Source of the DNA: Wolfiporia cocos
Lineage: Eukaryota; Basidiomycota; Agaricomycetes; Polyporales; Phaeolaceae
Assembly (NCBI GenBank): GCA_029448655.1
Contig: JACCLO010000002.1
Coordinates: forward strand, 434,001-498,000
DNA length: 64,000 bases
Reading direction: 5' to 3'
Of the stretch, positions 24,032 to 35,270 are shown one piece after another. The stretch's first letter is position 1. The number at the start of each line of letters is the position of its first letter. The position numbers were made by a program, and so were the translations under genes. A model generated the notes under the pieces. The model saw nothing but the letters and a program-made list of their open reading frames with translations. It made no database searches and was not told where the DNA came from.

Positions 24032-27000
24032 ATGGACAGACGTGGCCAGCGTCCCCCGCGCTCAGCGCGCCCGCCGCAGTCCCCGCCCTCCGACCGCGAC
24101 TACCAATCCTCCCGGAGTCCGCCTCCACGCCCCGTCGACCATACCAGAGGAATCTCCTTCCAGGACAACGAGTCCGGGGACAGACGCAACCCCGTCGACA
24201 ACTACCGCCAGCGCAACTACACCGCGTACCAGAACAAGCCTCTGCCGTCGCCCGGCTCGGAGCTCGACCCCGCATTCGTCGAAGCGGGCGCAGGCGCAGG
24301 TGTGGGCAGGAAGAAGAGTCTCGTCAGGCCCGACCGCGAGAAGGTCGAGCCCGGCCATCGGCTGTACCATTACCGCAACCATGCGGCCCAGATGGAGGAC
24401 GTCGGCGGCGGCAACGCTATGCCTTCCAGTGCGTGATCACTTCTTCCAATTGTGCATGGATTGACTTTAAGCATCTGTGCCCTCTACCGCATCTTCGGTT
24501 CTTTCATTTGGGGTTTGACCTCTCTATCTGCCTCGTCTGCGGTTCTCGACGATCGCGCTCATTCTCGCACGACGTCTCGCCTGTCCCGCTCAATCACCTA
24601 TCTACTTCGCGCGCATTCGTAACGCTCAGCCACCGGCAACGCGCCGCAGAGAGAGCAGCTCCGCAGAGGCAAGTCGCTGCTCGCGCGAGATGAGGACGTG
24701 CACGAGTCGGGCCTCGCGCTCTTCAAGCGCGGCCAGACTCTCCGTCGCAAGAAGGCCGCCGCCGCCCCGGAGGGCGAGAAACGGCGGAGCTGCATCGACA
24801 GACTGGCGCCAGGGCCGGTAGGCCCGTGGTTCGTGTACTGCTTCGTGATCACCTGTCTCGTGCCCCCGCCCCTCCTGCGTCTCTGCGGTGCGTCCGTTCC
24901 CCCTCGTGTGCGCGAGTGTGACCCGTCTCACGGCGGACCCAGGTATTCGCACCCCGGAGCAGATACGGGCGTGGCGCGAGAAGATGGGCCTGATGGGGAT
25001 CATTCTCTGCCTGATGGCGGGCGTTGGGTTCATCACGTTCGGATTCACACGTACGGTCTGCGGGACGCCGGCGAACCGGTACCACGCGGGCTCCGTCGAG
25101 GACTCGTCGGTGATCATCCACGGGTACGACTACGACTTCTCCAACTTCAAGCACCCGAAGGTCGGCAACTTCGACGGCGACACCAACCCGGTGCTCGTGG
25201 GCGGGTGGAACGCCGGCGGCGGGGACCTGTCGTTCATGTTCCAGAACGTCGGGGGATCTTGCTCGGGGTTCATCAAGAAAGCCAGCGGGTCGACGATCAA
25301 CGGCAGCACGAGCGACCCGGACTGGTACTTCCCGTGCAATGTTTTCGGGCAGAACAACACTGGCACCGTCAACTCTACCAACTACGGTAGCTCGACAACG
25401 TGCCACATTACTGCGACGGCAAGGTCCCAGCTGGCTTCGATGTCTCCCATGGGTCAGGTGTACTATACATGGGATGATGTCGCGGACCCGTCCCGCAACC
25501 TGGTTGTTTTCGAATCGTAAGTTGCATATAAAGTTGGCCTCCTGTGGTGTTGACTCCGCGTCGCTAGATCCGTATATGACTTCGATCTCCTCAAGTGGCT
25601 GAACTCGTCCGAAGTCACCTATCCGTCCATTTTTGATGACTTCAAGAATGCGAACGGGACGTTTAACGGAAAAGACCTGTCAATGTACTTCATGCGCACG
25701 AACCAGCTTGACCTCGGTAAATGTCTGGAGGAGATCGTCAAGGTCGGATTCATCGACACGAAGACGATCGGATGTGTGGCCTCACAGATCGTGCTCTACG
25801 TATCCTTGATTTTCATCATCGGAGCGGTCGGCATCCGGTTCGTCATCGCCCTCTTCTTCTTCTGGTTCATCTCCGCCAAGGTCGGCAACTACAACAACGA
25901 GACCTACCAGCAGCGCCGCCAGCGCATGATGGAGATCGAAGACTGGACGAACGACATCTACCGCCCCGCGCCTGCGGGCTACCGCCCGAACGTGTCCAAG
26001 AACGGCGTGGCGAAGGGCGCGAAGCGGCGGACGTTCCTGCCGAGCACCTCGCGCTTCACGCCGGCCGACCCGATGCTCAAGGGCGGCCTCAGCAGCCGCA
26101 CGTCGGCCGCGTACGGCATGCTCGAGCCCATCCCGTACAAGCGGGGTGTGACGACGAGCGTGTATGCGGCTGCGAGCGGGAAGAGCATCGCAAAGGGCAC
26201 CCCGCCGGACAGCCCGAACTACCGCAACTCGAGGAGCTCGCTGTCCCTCGCCACGCAGGGTGCCCGGCCTGTCTTCGCAGACAACCCGTGCCCCTTCCCG
26301 TTGGTCAACGTCGTCCCCCAGCCTCCGCCGGATTATGAACCGTTCAATTTCCCCCTGGCTCACACAATATGCCTCGTCACTGCGTACTCGGAGTCTGTCG
26401 AGGGATTGCGCACGACGCTCGACTCGCTGGCGACGACGGACTACCCGAACAGCCACAAGCTGATCCTCATTATCGCCGACGGGATGGTGAAGGGGGCCGG
26501 GAACTCGATGACGACGCCGGAGATCTGTCTGACGATGATGAAGGAGTTCATCGTCCCGCCGGAGGAGGTCGAGGCGCACTCGTACGTCGCGATCGCGGAC
26601 GGGCACAAGCGGCACAACATGGCGAAGGTGTACGCGGGCTACTACGACTACGACGACGCGACGATCGAGCGCAGCAAGCAGCAGCGCGTGCCCGTCATCG
26701 TCGTCGCGAAGGTCGGGAACCCGCGCGAGGCGAACGAGGCGAAGCCGGGCAACCGCGGGAAGCGCGACTCGCAGATCGTCCTGATGGGCTTCCTGCAGAA
26801 GGTCATGTTCGACGAGCGCATGACGACGTTCGAGTACGAGTTCTTCAACGCGATCTGGCGCGTGACGGGCATCAGCCCGGACCGCTACGAGATGGTGCTC
26901 TGCGTCGATGCCGATACGAAGGTCTTCCCGGACTCCCTCAGTAGATTGGTCGCGTGTCTCGTCCAGGATTACGAGGTCATGGGTATTTGCGGAGAGACGA

Positions 27001-28931
27001 AGATCGCGAACAAGGCCGAGACCTGGGTAACGATGATTCAAGGTAGATCACTCCCCTTGTTCATGACTTCTTTGCATGCTGATGTTCGGATCTCTTCAGT
27101 CTTCGAATACTTCATTTCCCACCACATGACGAAGGCCTTCGAGTCGACGTTCGGCAGTGTCACCTGTCTGCCAGGTTGCTTCAGTATGTACCGCATCAAG
27201 GCGCCCAAGGGTGACTCTGGGTACTGGGTCCCCATTCTAGCTAATCCGGATATCGTGGAGCACTACTCGGAGAACATTGTCGACACGTTGCACAAGAAGA
27301 ACCTGCTCCTCCTCGGAGAGGATCGGTATCTAACGACCCTCCTGCTGAAGACTTTCCCCAAGCGGAAGAACATCTTCTGTGCATCGGCGGTGTGCAAGAC
27401 GATTGTGCCAGACACGTTCATGGTCCTCCTCTCGCAGCGTCGGCGCTGGATCAACTCGACCGTGCACAACCTCTATGAGCTGGTCCAGGTCAGGGACCTA
27501 TGCGGTACGTTCTGTTTCTCAATGCAGTTCGTCGTAGGAATGGAACTCGTTGGTACCCTCGTCTTGCCCGCGGCTATCTCGTTCACGCTGTACTTGATCA
27601 TCGAGTCCATCATTCCCAACGGCCCCAATACCACCATTCCGCTCGTCCTCCTTGCGCTCATTCTCGGTCTCCCTGGTATCCTCATCGTCGTCACGTCGTT
27701 CAAGATCGCGTACGTCGGCTGGATGATCATCTACCTGCTCTCTCTGCCTATATGGAACGGTGCCCTTCCGGGATACTCGTTCTGGCACTTTGACGACTTC
27801 TCGTGGGGCCAGACGCGTATGGTGGCGGGTGAAAAGGCCGGCCACGACTCTCATGGTGACAAGGAAGGCGAGTTTGACTCGACGCACATTGTCATGAAGC
27901 GGTGGGCCGAGTTCGAGCGTGAGAGACGCTGGAAGAGCGGAAGCCAGTCGCGCGATTCGACCGTGTTCGACTACCGCTCGAACTCGCCAAAGAGGTAGGA
28001 ATATTGTGCCTCAAACGTTATTGCGCGCTGACATCGTAATAGGACCGATAGCAGGCGTCATTCCATTTCGTCGACGGCTGATCACCAGTATGCTCAGCAG
28101 CACTACGACTCCGACACGTACGAATCGTCCAACGTCAGCCCACCTCGACCACGGAGGGATAGCAACCAGATGGTCGTCCTCCCCGCACCATTGTCCATCA
28201 ACCGCAACTTGCCGTCCGCGCCCACAACGGGCTCAGTGTCGACTTATGGCGTTTCGCGGTCTAGTGACGAGGATGTCACCTCGGACCTAGGGTCATCACA
28301 CAAACTCGTCTCGAGCCCTCCGCCACAGCAGTATCACGACGAATACGAATCGATACGTTCGCCACGATCACCCCCACAACAGGCGTACTCCCAGCAACAA
28401 GGGTACTCGTACTCGCAGTATGTGCAACAGCAAGCACAGCAGCGCCAATCTGCACCTGCGCAGAGACATCACTCACAGCAGTACTCACAACAAGCATACT
28501 CTCCGCAACAATCGCAAGCATTCGAGGCACGGGTCGTGCACGCTGCCACGGCCAACAGCGGGTCGCTGCGCCAGGGCCCAGGGTCGAGCCAGTATCCCGG
28601 CGAGACGTACAACCCGTACGGCTACCCAATGTCCTCCAGCGGCTACGTCGACGGGCCACACATGCCATTCGTCACGGAGCCAGAGGAGATGCCCGTCGTG
28701 CCGCCTCCACCACAGCCTGCCCCTACCCGCTCGCGCGGGGTGAACCTCGCCGACAGCGGCCCTGTGCCGGGCCCTAATGGCGGTGTGCGGAGGGTGTCGC
28801 GCCAGACGGGCCGCCGCGCGTCGTCGCAGGCACCGCCGCAGAACCGGTACTCGCGTTCGTCGACGGTGTCGCCGCAGTTTGGGAACCTCCCACCTGGGGC
28901 GGCGCCGCCACAGCAGGGATACGGCTACTGA
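24032..28931 (+). CDS. Chitin synthase (Chs3-like, class IV type)
   Basis: Exons 24032..24428, 24630..24887, 24943..25516, 25568..27042, 27100..27994 and 28043..28931 give 1,495 aa. It polymerises GlcNAc from UDP-GlcNAc into chitin at the plasma membrane. Two membrane helices near residues 200-250 ([29 protein letters not shown]) are followed by a long extracytoplasmic segment, a further helix pair near 480-512, then the GT2 catalytic region: [12 protein letters not shown] (DxD) near 856, LLGEDRYL, and the signature QRRRWINS near 1,014. A C-terminal helix cluster ends in [19 protein letters not shown]. There is no myosin head, which argues against class V. The last exon adds a Gln/Pro/Ser-rich tail of about 295 residues. 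The 57-base intron 27043-27099 has no stop in frame. Confidence 0.96.
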
Positions 28932-29230
28932 TGATGGACTTGTTGATGCACGAACTTGATGACTTTCCTCGCTCGCGGGACTCGGTATACAGACTCGGTT
29001 TACGTTTAATCCGCCCAGTTCAATTGCACTGAAGCTTTCGCTGGTTATGACTTTTTGTGACGTCGCTCGCGTACGGACTGCGTACATACTGTGTTCTCCT
29101 ATCTCTATACTTACTATCTTGTCTTGTCGACATCCTCTGTATAGGGGGGCAGGCTGCATGCCGCCTCTCCGGACACTCTTGCATTACTAGCATACCCGCA
29201 TACTTGTTTTTGGCTCGTACACTAATCAGG

Positions 29231-30893
29231 TTACACAATTGGGATTGTGGACGATGAGACGAGTGTATGACGCTTATGTAGTAGACACCAGTATGGGTGG
29301 ACCTTGTCGTTGATCAGTTTATCGCTTGTGGCCGGTACTGATACCTCCGACGTGTGCTCGCCAACAGCTTCAAGTTGCAGGTGAAGGTAGTCAGCCGCAG
29401 CTGCCATAGATCTTTGAGCTGCACACTGACAAGGGAAACGTGTAGCGGTGAATGTGACATCTCCTGTTGTATATCGGAGCATGCATTGAATGCCGCCTAG
29501 TATACACTCTGCCCGTTCATTTCCACTATCACTCTCCTCGGACGTGCGCTCTCTGTGCTTCCTTTTCTGTCCCTTTGTCCGGTCCCTCTGAATATCCTTG
29601 CCCTTATCTCTCCTTCTCGTGGCCTCATCGTCGCTTGAAGCATCGTCATCTTGGCATGCATCATTGTCTTCAGTGGCCCAGGGAGGAATGTGGTGTGCCG
29701 GAAGCTATCCACCAAATATGAGTGTCAGACCTCTCTCGACGTTGCGTGCAACGAGACGTTAGACGGGCCTTCTCTATTTCCCCATCGAGTATCAGCACAT
29801 TGAGTAGCATTTCGACATGCTCTTCAGCCAGTTCCGTCTCTGTGATCTTGCTTTTGGTGATGAACTTCAAGATCTCTTGCGCGGTAGGATACGCAGGTGA
29901 GCTGGATATGGGATACAGAGGCCGTGTAGCCGTTGGCTCGTTATCTGAGCGTCTGAGTCTGAGAAAGCTCTACACAGGAGTTGGCATCAGCTACAACAGA
30001 TGGGAGTGCGAACTGGCGCAGGGAGGACTATGGATGACGCACACGTTCTTGGATAAAGCGTAAGCAGGCGATGCGGAGAAGCCTCACGAATTCGATGTCG
30101 AGCTCGCCGTCAGTGTACCAAGGTCCACCAGTGAGTTCAACGGAGGGCTCCAAAGGTGCCATCATAAAAATCTTGCGAGTCGGATACTAACGTTATCACG
30201 ATCAATGACAAGTCACAGGGTATATTCACAGGTAGGGGAGCAATGCGAGGAAGATATACCTTGGCGCTACCTTTGATCGCCTTGATGATCTGCTTCTGAG
30301 TAAGTTGTTTCAAGCAGCGATCCAAGACTGTTTGGTGCAGCTGTGTTTTCGCCCTCAAATGTTTTGTCCAAATACCTGTCATTGGACTCTTGCATAAACA
30401 GAAACATAAGTTTAGAGAGAATTGCTGGCTTCACAAACCTTGGTTGTCGGCAGCTTGAATGTAACTCAAAACCATTCGTTCCTCGTCACCCATATCTTTC
30501 TTCCTACCTATGTGCGTCAGAAGCAACACCCAGATCAATCGAATCGGAGCATAGTACAACGCTAGTTCATCCTTTGTCACGGCGCGATACAATAACCGTC
30601 GACCTTGATCCTCCATCGCTTTCAATATCCCCTACCGTAGGGTTTATTAGTGCCTCGCGATGGAGATTGACGACGTACCGCCCCCAACAAGAAGTTAATG
30701 GCTTCCGTGCGTGTTAGGACATCCGGAGCGAGGGCATCGACCTCTTTCTGCGTGAGAAGCTATAAAACATGCGCTGTCAGTGCTTTCGGGATGTACAGTA
30801 ATTACCAAAACTGCTGACTCCGCCATTTTGCACAGCTATTTGATGGATTTTGATCTCGAGGGCATTGAGCTTTCTTCCATATTCCGGCGCCAT
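29231..30893 (-). CDS. RNA polymerase III subunit RPC34/RPC6-like, unusual C-terminus
   Basis: Minus-strand exons 30893..30819, 30759..30679, 30631..30558, 30503..30439, 30375..30260, 30186..30043, 29969..29769 and 29704..29231 are in frame (409 aa). RPC34 motifs appear in order: RKLNALEIKIHQIAVQ, LLTQKEVDALAP, TEAINFLLGAGILKAM, the winged-helix segments EERMVLSYIQAADNQGIWTK and LHQTVLDRCLKQLTQKQIIKAIK, YPTRKIFMMAPLEPSVELTG, GPWYTDGELDIEFV, RPLYPISSSPAYPTAQEI and EEHVEMLLNVLILDGEIEK. After this the chain is acidic, and the family's Cys-rich iron-sulfur end is not recognisable. The first donor is GTCAGC and the last one GCCCGT, both weak. It is either a functional gene with a diverged or misread 3' end, or a gene starting to decay. 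Confidence 0.75.
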
Positions 30894-31950
30894 AATAGGA
30901 AGCAGCGTACTGTGGGGAGAGCGGCAATACCTGCGTGACGCTTACATAACTTTCCCACTCGCCAAATGAGCCTCCTCTAATGCTGCAAACTAGTCGAATC
31001 CACTGATAAGGCCTGAACATGAAGCATTACTACATCCCGCATAATGACGTTGGCGATAATCGTTCTTAGGGCGGTGCTAAGACCATATCGCTCTGTTGTC
31101 GAACCGCAGCGTGTTGCAATTTGCTGTCGGCATGGCGGCGTGATGGCGGAAGGGCGGCGCGCGAGTGCCGACAGAGCAAGCTAGCGGGGGAGTCAGATTA
31201 ACCAGAGGCGTCGTGTATAGGCCAGGCACGCGCACCTGGAAGCGTCGCCGTTTTGTGAACCCTTTCCTACTCGCTTCGTATGTTGAGATTCTGGGGTGGT
31301 AGTCCGACAATCGCCTCTAAGGGGTCAGCCCTAGATTGGCGACACAGCGATGTGAAGCTGACATGACAAATGTCTGGGATTTCAAGCGGAAGGATCGTTC
31401 ATGTGCTGTCCGGGTCTGGCGTTGTGTAACTTCAACTTCTGAATTTTCGAAGCTCCATCAATCCAGCTCACTTAACTCCAGAATCCATTTTAGTAGCTGC
31501 TGTTGGCCTTGGCAGACCCCGGATATCCTCGCCTGATGCGCCCGTAAGAATGATTCGATAGCTTAGAGCTCACTAACACATTGAATACTTGAGATCATCC
31601 GGACTGGATATCGGAGCGGCTGATGCTTGCAATCATTGCCATACCCATGAGCACATTGCTTCATTCGTCCGGAAATGAAGCTTCTTGAGTCATGTTATTT
31701 ATTCAGGCTATAACACGGATCTTCATTTCCATCTTTCTCGTTTTGATACAGGCTCCTGCTTTGCAAACAGATAACGGAAGAACTCTTACATAACATCAAG
31801 TACGGCAATAGGGATGTTAGCTTCTCAGGCTTTGTTTGCGCTGGTATTGACTGTTTGGATAACAGCTAACATACACCATAATCTCGGATTTCCAGAATTC
31901 AAGAGTCAGAAATATCATCCTTGCCTCAGAACGCCATATTTGCTCCATGT
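30894..31950. other. 1-kb spacer
   Basis: No gene supported. It lies between the 5' end of the RPC34-like gene and the 3' end of the zinc-knuckle gene, and only short frames are present. Confidence 0.5.
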
Positions 31951-33422
31951 TTAGCATTGCTGGCACAGGTTGACGTCTAGGACGAGCTGAATTGAGCCGT
32001 GTGAGACTTGCTCGATGCGTAGCAGGACGAGGTCTTCAATTTTGAAAGGAGTAGAGGATCCATTGGAGATAGATCTCTGCAATCTAGCAATCAGCAAAAA
32101 ATAGGATTACCTTCATCGCCTCCTGCACCTGATCATTAGCAATCTTCGCCAGCTCTTCCACCGTCTTGGACACATAGCCTTGGCCATCTTTCTCCTTTAC
32201 ATACACCTGTTGCTTATACTCAGGATAGCCTTCAATCTGTCAAACTGTCAATTGACGTGATCTAAATCAACATGGATCTGTAGCTCACGTAAATCCTCAA
32301 AGAGGGTCGCTTAGACTTGAAAGCGTTAGAGAACGCGGGCTGTTGCGCATTCTCGAGGCAGAGAATATCAGCCTCAAGGAACTGACCCAGGCGAACTCTT
32401 TCTCCGTTGCCCTTAATGAAGTATATGATATCCGGGTTTTGGATTTGCCTGCGAGGATCTGTATACGGCTTCTGCCTCAGGGTGCCCGGCCGATATCGCT
32501 ACAAAAATCAAGGTTAGCACAACCTTCCGACGGGGACCACTCATAGAAGCATAGTACCGGGTTACCACTGCCTCTGCCCGGAACAGTGGATGCGGTATTG
32601 GAAGCGCCCGCACAGCTGCGGTCATTGTCCAAAGCGACAGTCTCCTCCTGAGTGCGTGTAACAGTGCCTCTATGCTGATTACCAGCCGCCACAACATTCC
32701 GATGCATTGACTCGTAATGCATACCAACCTGGTGGGCCACGAATCCTTCAGTGATGGTTCTACAAGGGCGAACGAGTAGGCATCGAATCTTACCGGCACA
32801 GCCGTGGCACTTGCAGGAGGTTCGCTGTAGCTGGACAAAACTCGACCACTATCCTGCTCGGATGTCATCTATAAATCACGGTTAACACTGGGTCTTCAAT
32901 ACAAACTCCGAATAAATCATACTAGGCGCGTCTGGCATCCATTGACCATAGCCTGACCGTTCAACGCCGCCTGCCCGCCGTTCAATGCCGCCTGCATGCG
33001 ATTATGCGTATCCAGACGAGGAAAGCCCACAGTCGAATTCTATAGAATGACTTTTGTCAGTGAGTGAAGGCGCTATCAAAAAGTACCTCACCTCAAATCG
33101 CAGCCCTGGAGCGAACGGCACTCGTTCCGTGATATGCAGACAATTTTGATGTTGCTGTGATAGGAATAGTAAAAGACGTTAACCCTGAAAATTTTGCTTA
33201 CCATACCTGTAAATGTGCATCCATCGGATGGTAATTGAAAGCGTTTGTAGCATCCCGCCGTCCAGACTGTTCTGGTATCTGGTGACTTGCACCAGGCTGA
33301 CTAACGTACGGCGATGGAACGAGCTCCGGACAGTTCGAGGCGATGTGGTTCACATAGCCACAGCCGCAAGACCTGCAGTAAGACGTCTGCTGCCAGTAGC
33401 CAGGAGAACCTCTCGCATCCAT
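31951..33422 (-). CDS. Zinc-knuckle protein of unknown function, eight phase-0 exons
   Basis: Minus-strand exons 33422..33207, 33154..33092, 33039..32923, 32868..32794, 32728..32558, 32498..32289, 32236..32111 and 32076..31951 total 1,104 bases (367 aa). Every exon is a whole number of codons, so all seven introns are phase 0. Near the N-terminus is a zinc-knuckle-like motif, CRSCGCGYVNHIASNC (spacing C-x2-C-x6-H-x4-C, two longer than the classic gag knuckle). The C-terminal half contains RVRLGQFLEADILCLEN, YIEGYPEYKQQVYVKEK and a final KIEDLVLLRIEQVSHGSIQ. From memory, this ending resembles large lineage-specific Agaricomycete families of unknown role. The start is uncertain: more coding-like sequence lies upstream (33430-33740), but I could not splice it in frame. 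Confidence 0.6.
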
Positions 33423-34080
33423 GGCAAGTCGAGGAGACCGGGAATAACGAAGATGAACAATTTGGTCCTATATATCTGAGAATCATTTGGGCCCAGAAGA
33501 GCATCATACCTACAATGCTGCAAAGTGCTAGACATCACATTGCCTGAAGGCGGATGACCATGAGAACCAGCCGTCATTAACGTAAACATTAACTTGCCTG
33601 ATATTACATAAGTTACACGCTGCAAAGAATCGGCAGCAGCTTCGCGATCTTTCTTGCATCCTGTCGGAAGAAGCGTGCAAGCAGAATCATGACTGGATTG
33701 TCTGAACTCGGATATACTTGTAATGGGGTATCGAATCATGGGGTGGATGGATTGATCCGGTTGATAGGCCTGGAGGAAGTGGGTGGTTGCGCCATCCTCG
33801 GATGAGCTGGTCGTATTCAGGTGTATTACTGCATGTTACTGCACGAGTGCTATCCATGATTATGTAGCGGAGAAATCATGGTAGTTCATACACACAAACA
33901 CAGTTGACATGGTGTATCCTGTATACAGCAAAGTAGCATGCATACAAAGAGGTTGACAGATCTGAAAGCCTAGTCGCACGTGTGAACAGTTATCGAATCA
34001 TGTCTGCTCGGTGCATGAGAGCGGTCCGCAATAATATGCGTGCGCTGTTGATGAGATCTGCGAGGAGAAAGCATTAGCCC
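33423..34080. other. Spacer with possible extra 5' exons of the zinc-knuckle gene
   Basis: A minus-strand frame opens at 33739 and includes a perfect GC-AG intron consensus (exon ending AG, then GCAAGT, at about 33597), so part may be transcribed. I could not join it to the zinc-knuckle exon with matching phase. No other feature is visible up to the outer inverted repeat. Confidence 0.35.
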
Positions 34081-34220
34081 TGGTCTCGTACACAGACCTG
34101 TAAGATGACTTGCACCCCGCCACCGTAGTCTCAAACACGTCTGGGGCAGTTGAACCGAGTGACCCCCCATCCCTTTGACGCCCTATCATCATGGTCGCAT
34201 CAGCTTCGCGAAGCTGCCAA
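34081..34220 (-). repeat. Outer inverted repeat, left copy
   Basis: The reverse complement matches 35271-35391. Shared blocks include TTGGCAGCTTCGCGAAGCTG, GGGCGTCAAAGGG, CTGCCCCAGACGTGTTTGAG and CGGTGGCGGGGTGCA, separated by small indels. The arm contains the perfect palindrome AGCTTCGCGAAGCT. The two arms are clearly diverged, so this repeat is older than the foldback element between them. Confidence 0.8.
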
Positions 34221-34390
34221 ACGTCAAGTCTCTGATGAACTCATATTTTTCGCTACTGTATCTCTCGCTCTCTATATAGATTGTCGTCGCTGTACATAGC
34301 CATCGTTCACGCTCCTTGTTCTAACCACTATGATACCGACGCAGTATCCTGAGGACATCATCGGAGAATAGCCGCTGGATTTGATGCTAC

Positions 34391-34403
34391 CTACGCCGTC
34401 CGG
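34391..34403 (+). repeat. 13-bp direct repeat, left (target-site duplication)
   Basis: CTACGCCGTCCGG, repeated exactly at 35116-35128 and immediately flanking the foldback element. This is the expected footprint of a single insertion event. Confidence 0.85.
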
Positions 34404-34539
34404 AGGGACTTCAGTCAATTATCTTAATCTGCCAACTGCCCTTCGCTTAAGAAATCGCAGTTGCGAGCTAGGTTTGCACGCAGATTAATCTGCTAACTGC
34501 GGCAGATTAATCTACTGTGACAATAAAATGGCACATCCC

Positions 34540-34608
34540 GGATTCGAACCAAGGACCTTAGCGCAGATGAGAATAACAGCATCGCAGCGTAATTAGCCAA
34601 CTGAGCCA
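34540..34608 (-). promoter_or_regulatory. Pol III type-2 promoter-like module (left arm)
   Basis: The B-box match is at 34540-34550 and the A-box match at 34597-34608, with spacing typical of tRNA genes. The D and acceptor stems are degenerate, so it looks like a tRNA-derived SINE head rather than a tRNA gene. Confidence 0.7.
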
Positions 34609-34912
34609 TTGCAGCAACAGGTACCATTGACTAATTAAAATATATATAACGCAAATTTTACACACAATTTTCGCAAATCATCAAGGCAACTAACTGCTAC
34701 AACAAGCATACAGAAATCAATGATAGTGGTAGCTTGATTTACCATGCTTGACCTGGAGCAACTCACCATGGGAAAGCTGAATACACTGGAATCACAGGTC
34801 TTTAGAGGCAGATTCATTTGTATTTGTGTTATGGATGATGTTAAACTGCGAAAATGAAGTTTACAAAATACTCTATATATTGCTTAAAATGGGGTGGACA
34901 CTAGTTCCACTG

Positions 34913-34982
34913 TAGCTCAGTTGGCTAATGTATGCTGCGATGCTCTTATTCTGATCTGCACTAAGGTCCTTGGTTCGAATCC
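34913..34982 (+). promoter_or_regulatory. Pol III type-2 promoter-like module (right arm)
   Basis: A box at 34913-34924 and B box at 34972-34982, with perfect consensus cores. The T-arm can fold (CTTGG with CCGGG), but the seven-base acceptor arms barely pair. It reads outward into the shared body sequence. Confidence 0.72.
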
Positions 34983-35115
34983 GGGATGTGCCATTTTATT
35001 GTCACAGTAGATTAATCTGCCGCAGTTAGCAGATTAATCTGCGTGCAAACCTAGCTCGCAACTGCGATTTCTTAAGCGAAGGGCAGTTGGCAGATTAAGA
35101 TAATTGACTGAAACT

Positions 35116-35128
35116 CTACGCCGTCCGG
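35116..35128 (+). repeat. 13-bp direct repeat, right (target-site duplication)
   Basis: Exact copy of 34391-34403. Joining the flanks without the insert gives a short open reading stretch (DATYAVRDEYRAHVLD...) across the junction, which suggests the element landed inside older, possibly coding-derived, sequence. Confidence 0.85.
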
Positions 35129-35270
35129 GATGAGTACCGCGCACATGTGCTAGATCTCGTAGTGGGGATATACAATAGCAGCACATTTTCATTGTACAAA
35201 TATAAGGAATCAAGCGACGCGAGGCAGAGAAATGTGGGGGATCGGACAGCTACATCAGGGACCTTGGTTG

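Larger units (their letters stand above)
34404..35115. mobile_element. tRNA-derived foldback element (paired inverted SINE-like modules)
   Basis: A 712-bp unit bounded by a 13-bp direct repeat. Its arms 34410-34561 and 34961-35112 are perfect reverse complements over 152 bases. The similarity continues inward, less exactly, through tRNA-like modules on both sides. Each module has a Pol III A box (TAGCTCAGTTGG at 34913-34924 on +; the matching TGGCTCAGTTGG at 34597-34608 on -) and a B box (GGTTCGAATCC at 34972-34982 on +; 34540-34550 on -). The modules are head to head, reading outward, each followed by a shared body with GATTAATCTGC repeats. The centre (about 34620-34900) is AT-rich and has no gene. 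The acceptor and D stems do not pair well, so these are not working tRNAs. No transposase is present, so it would be non-autonomous. Confidence 0.85.

Noticed and set aside
25683..27998. Chitin synthase exon reading through 27043-27099 without an intron
   Set aside because: The segment is stop-free, but it has clean GT and CTTCAG borders, and removing it joins MIQ to [10 protein letters not shown] as in the family; the pseudogene has an intron remnant at the same place.
24032..28931. Class V chitin synthase with myosin head
   Set aside because: No myosin motor motifs occur upstream; the protein starts with a short disordered region and two membrane helices.
30811..30893. Frameshift in the N-terminus of the RPC34-like gene
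   Set aside because: Using the GTCAGC donor at 30818 joins IHQIAVQNGG to LLTQKEVD in phase, so no frameshift is needed.
34540..34982. Two functional tRNA genes in opposite orientation
   Set aside because: A and B boxes are intact, but the acceptor and D stems do not pair and the modules lie inside repeated inverted arms, so they are tRNA-derived promoter modules, not tRNAs.
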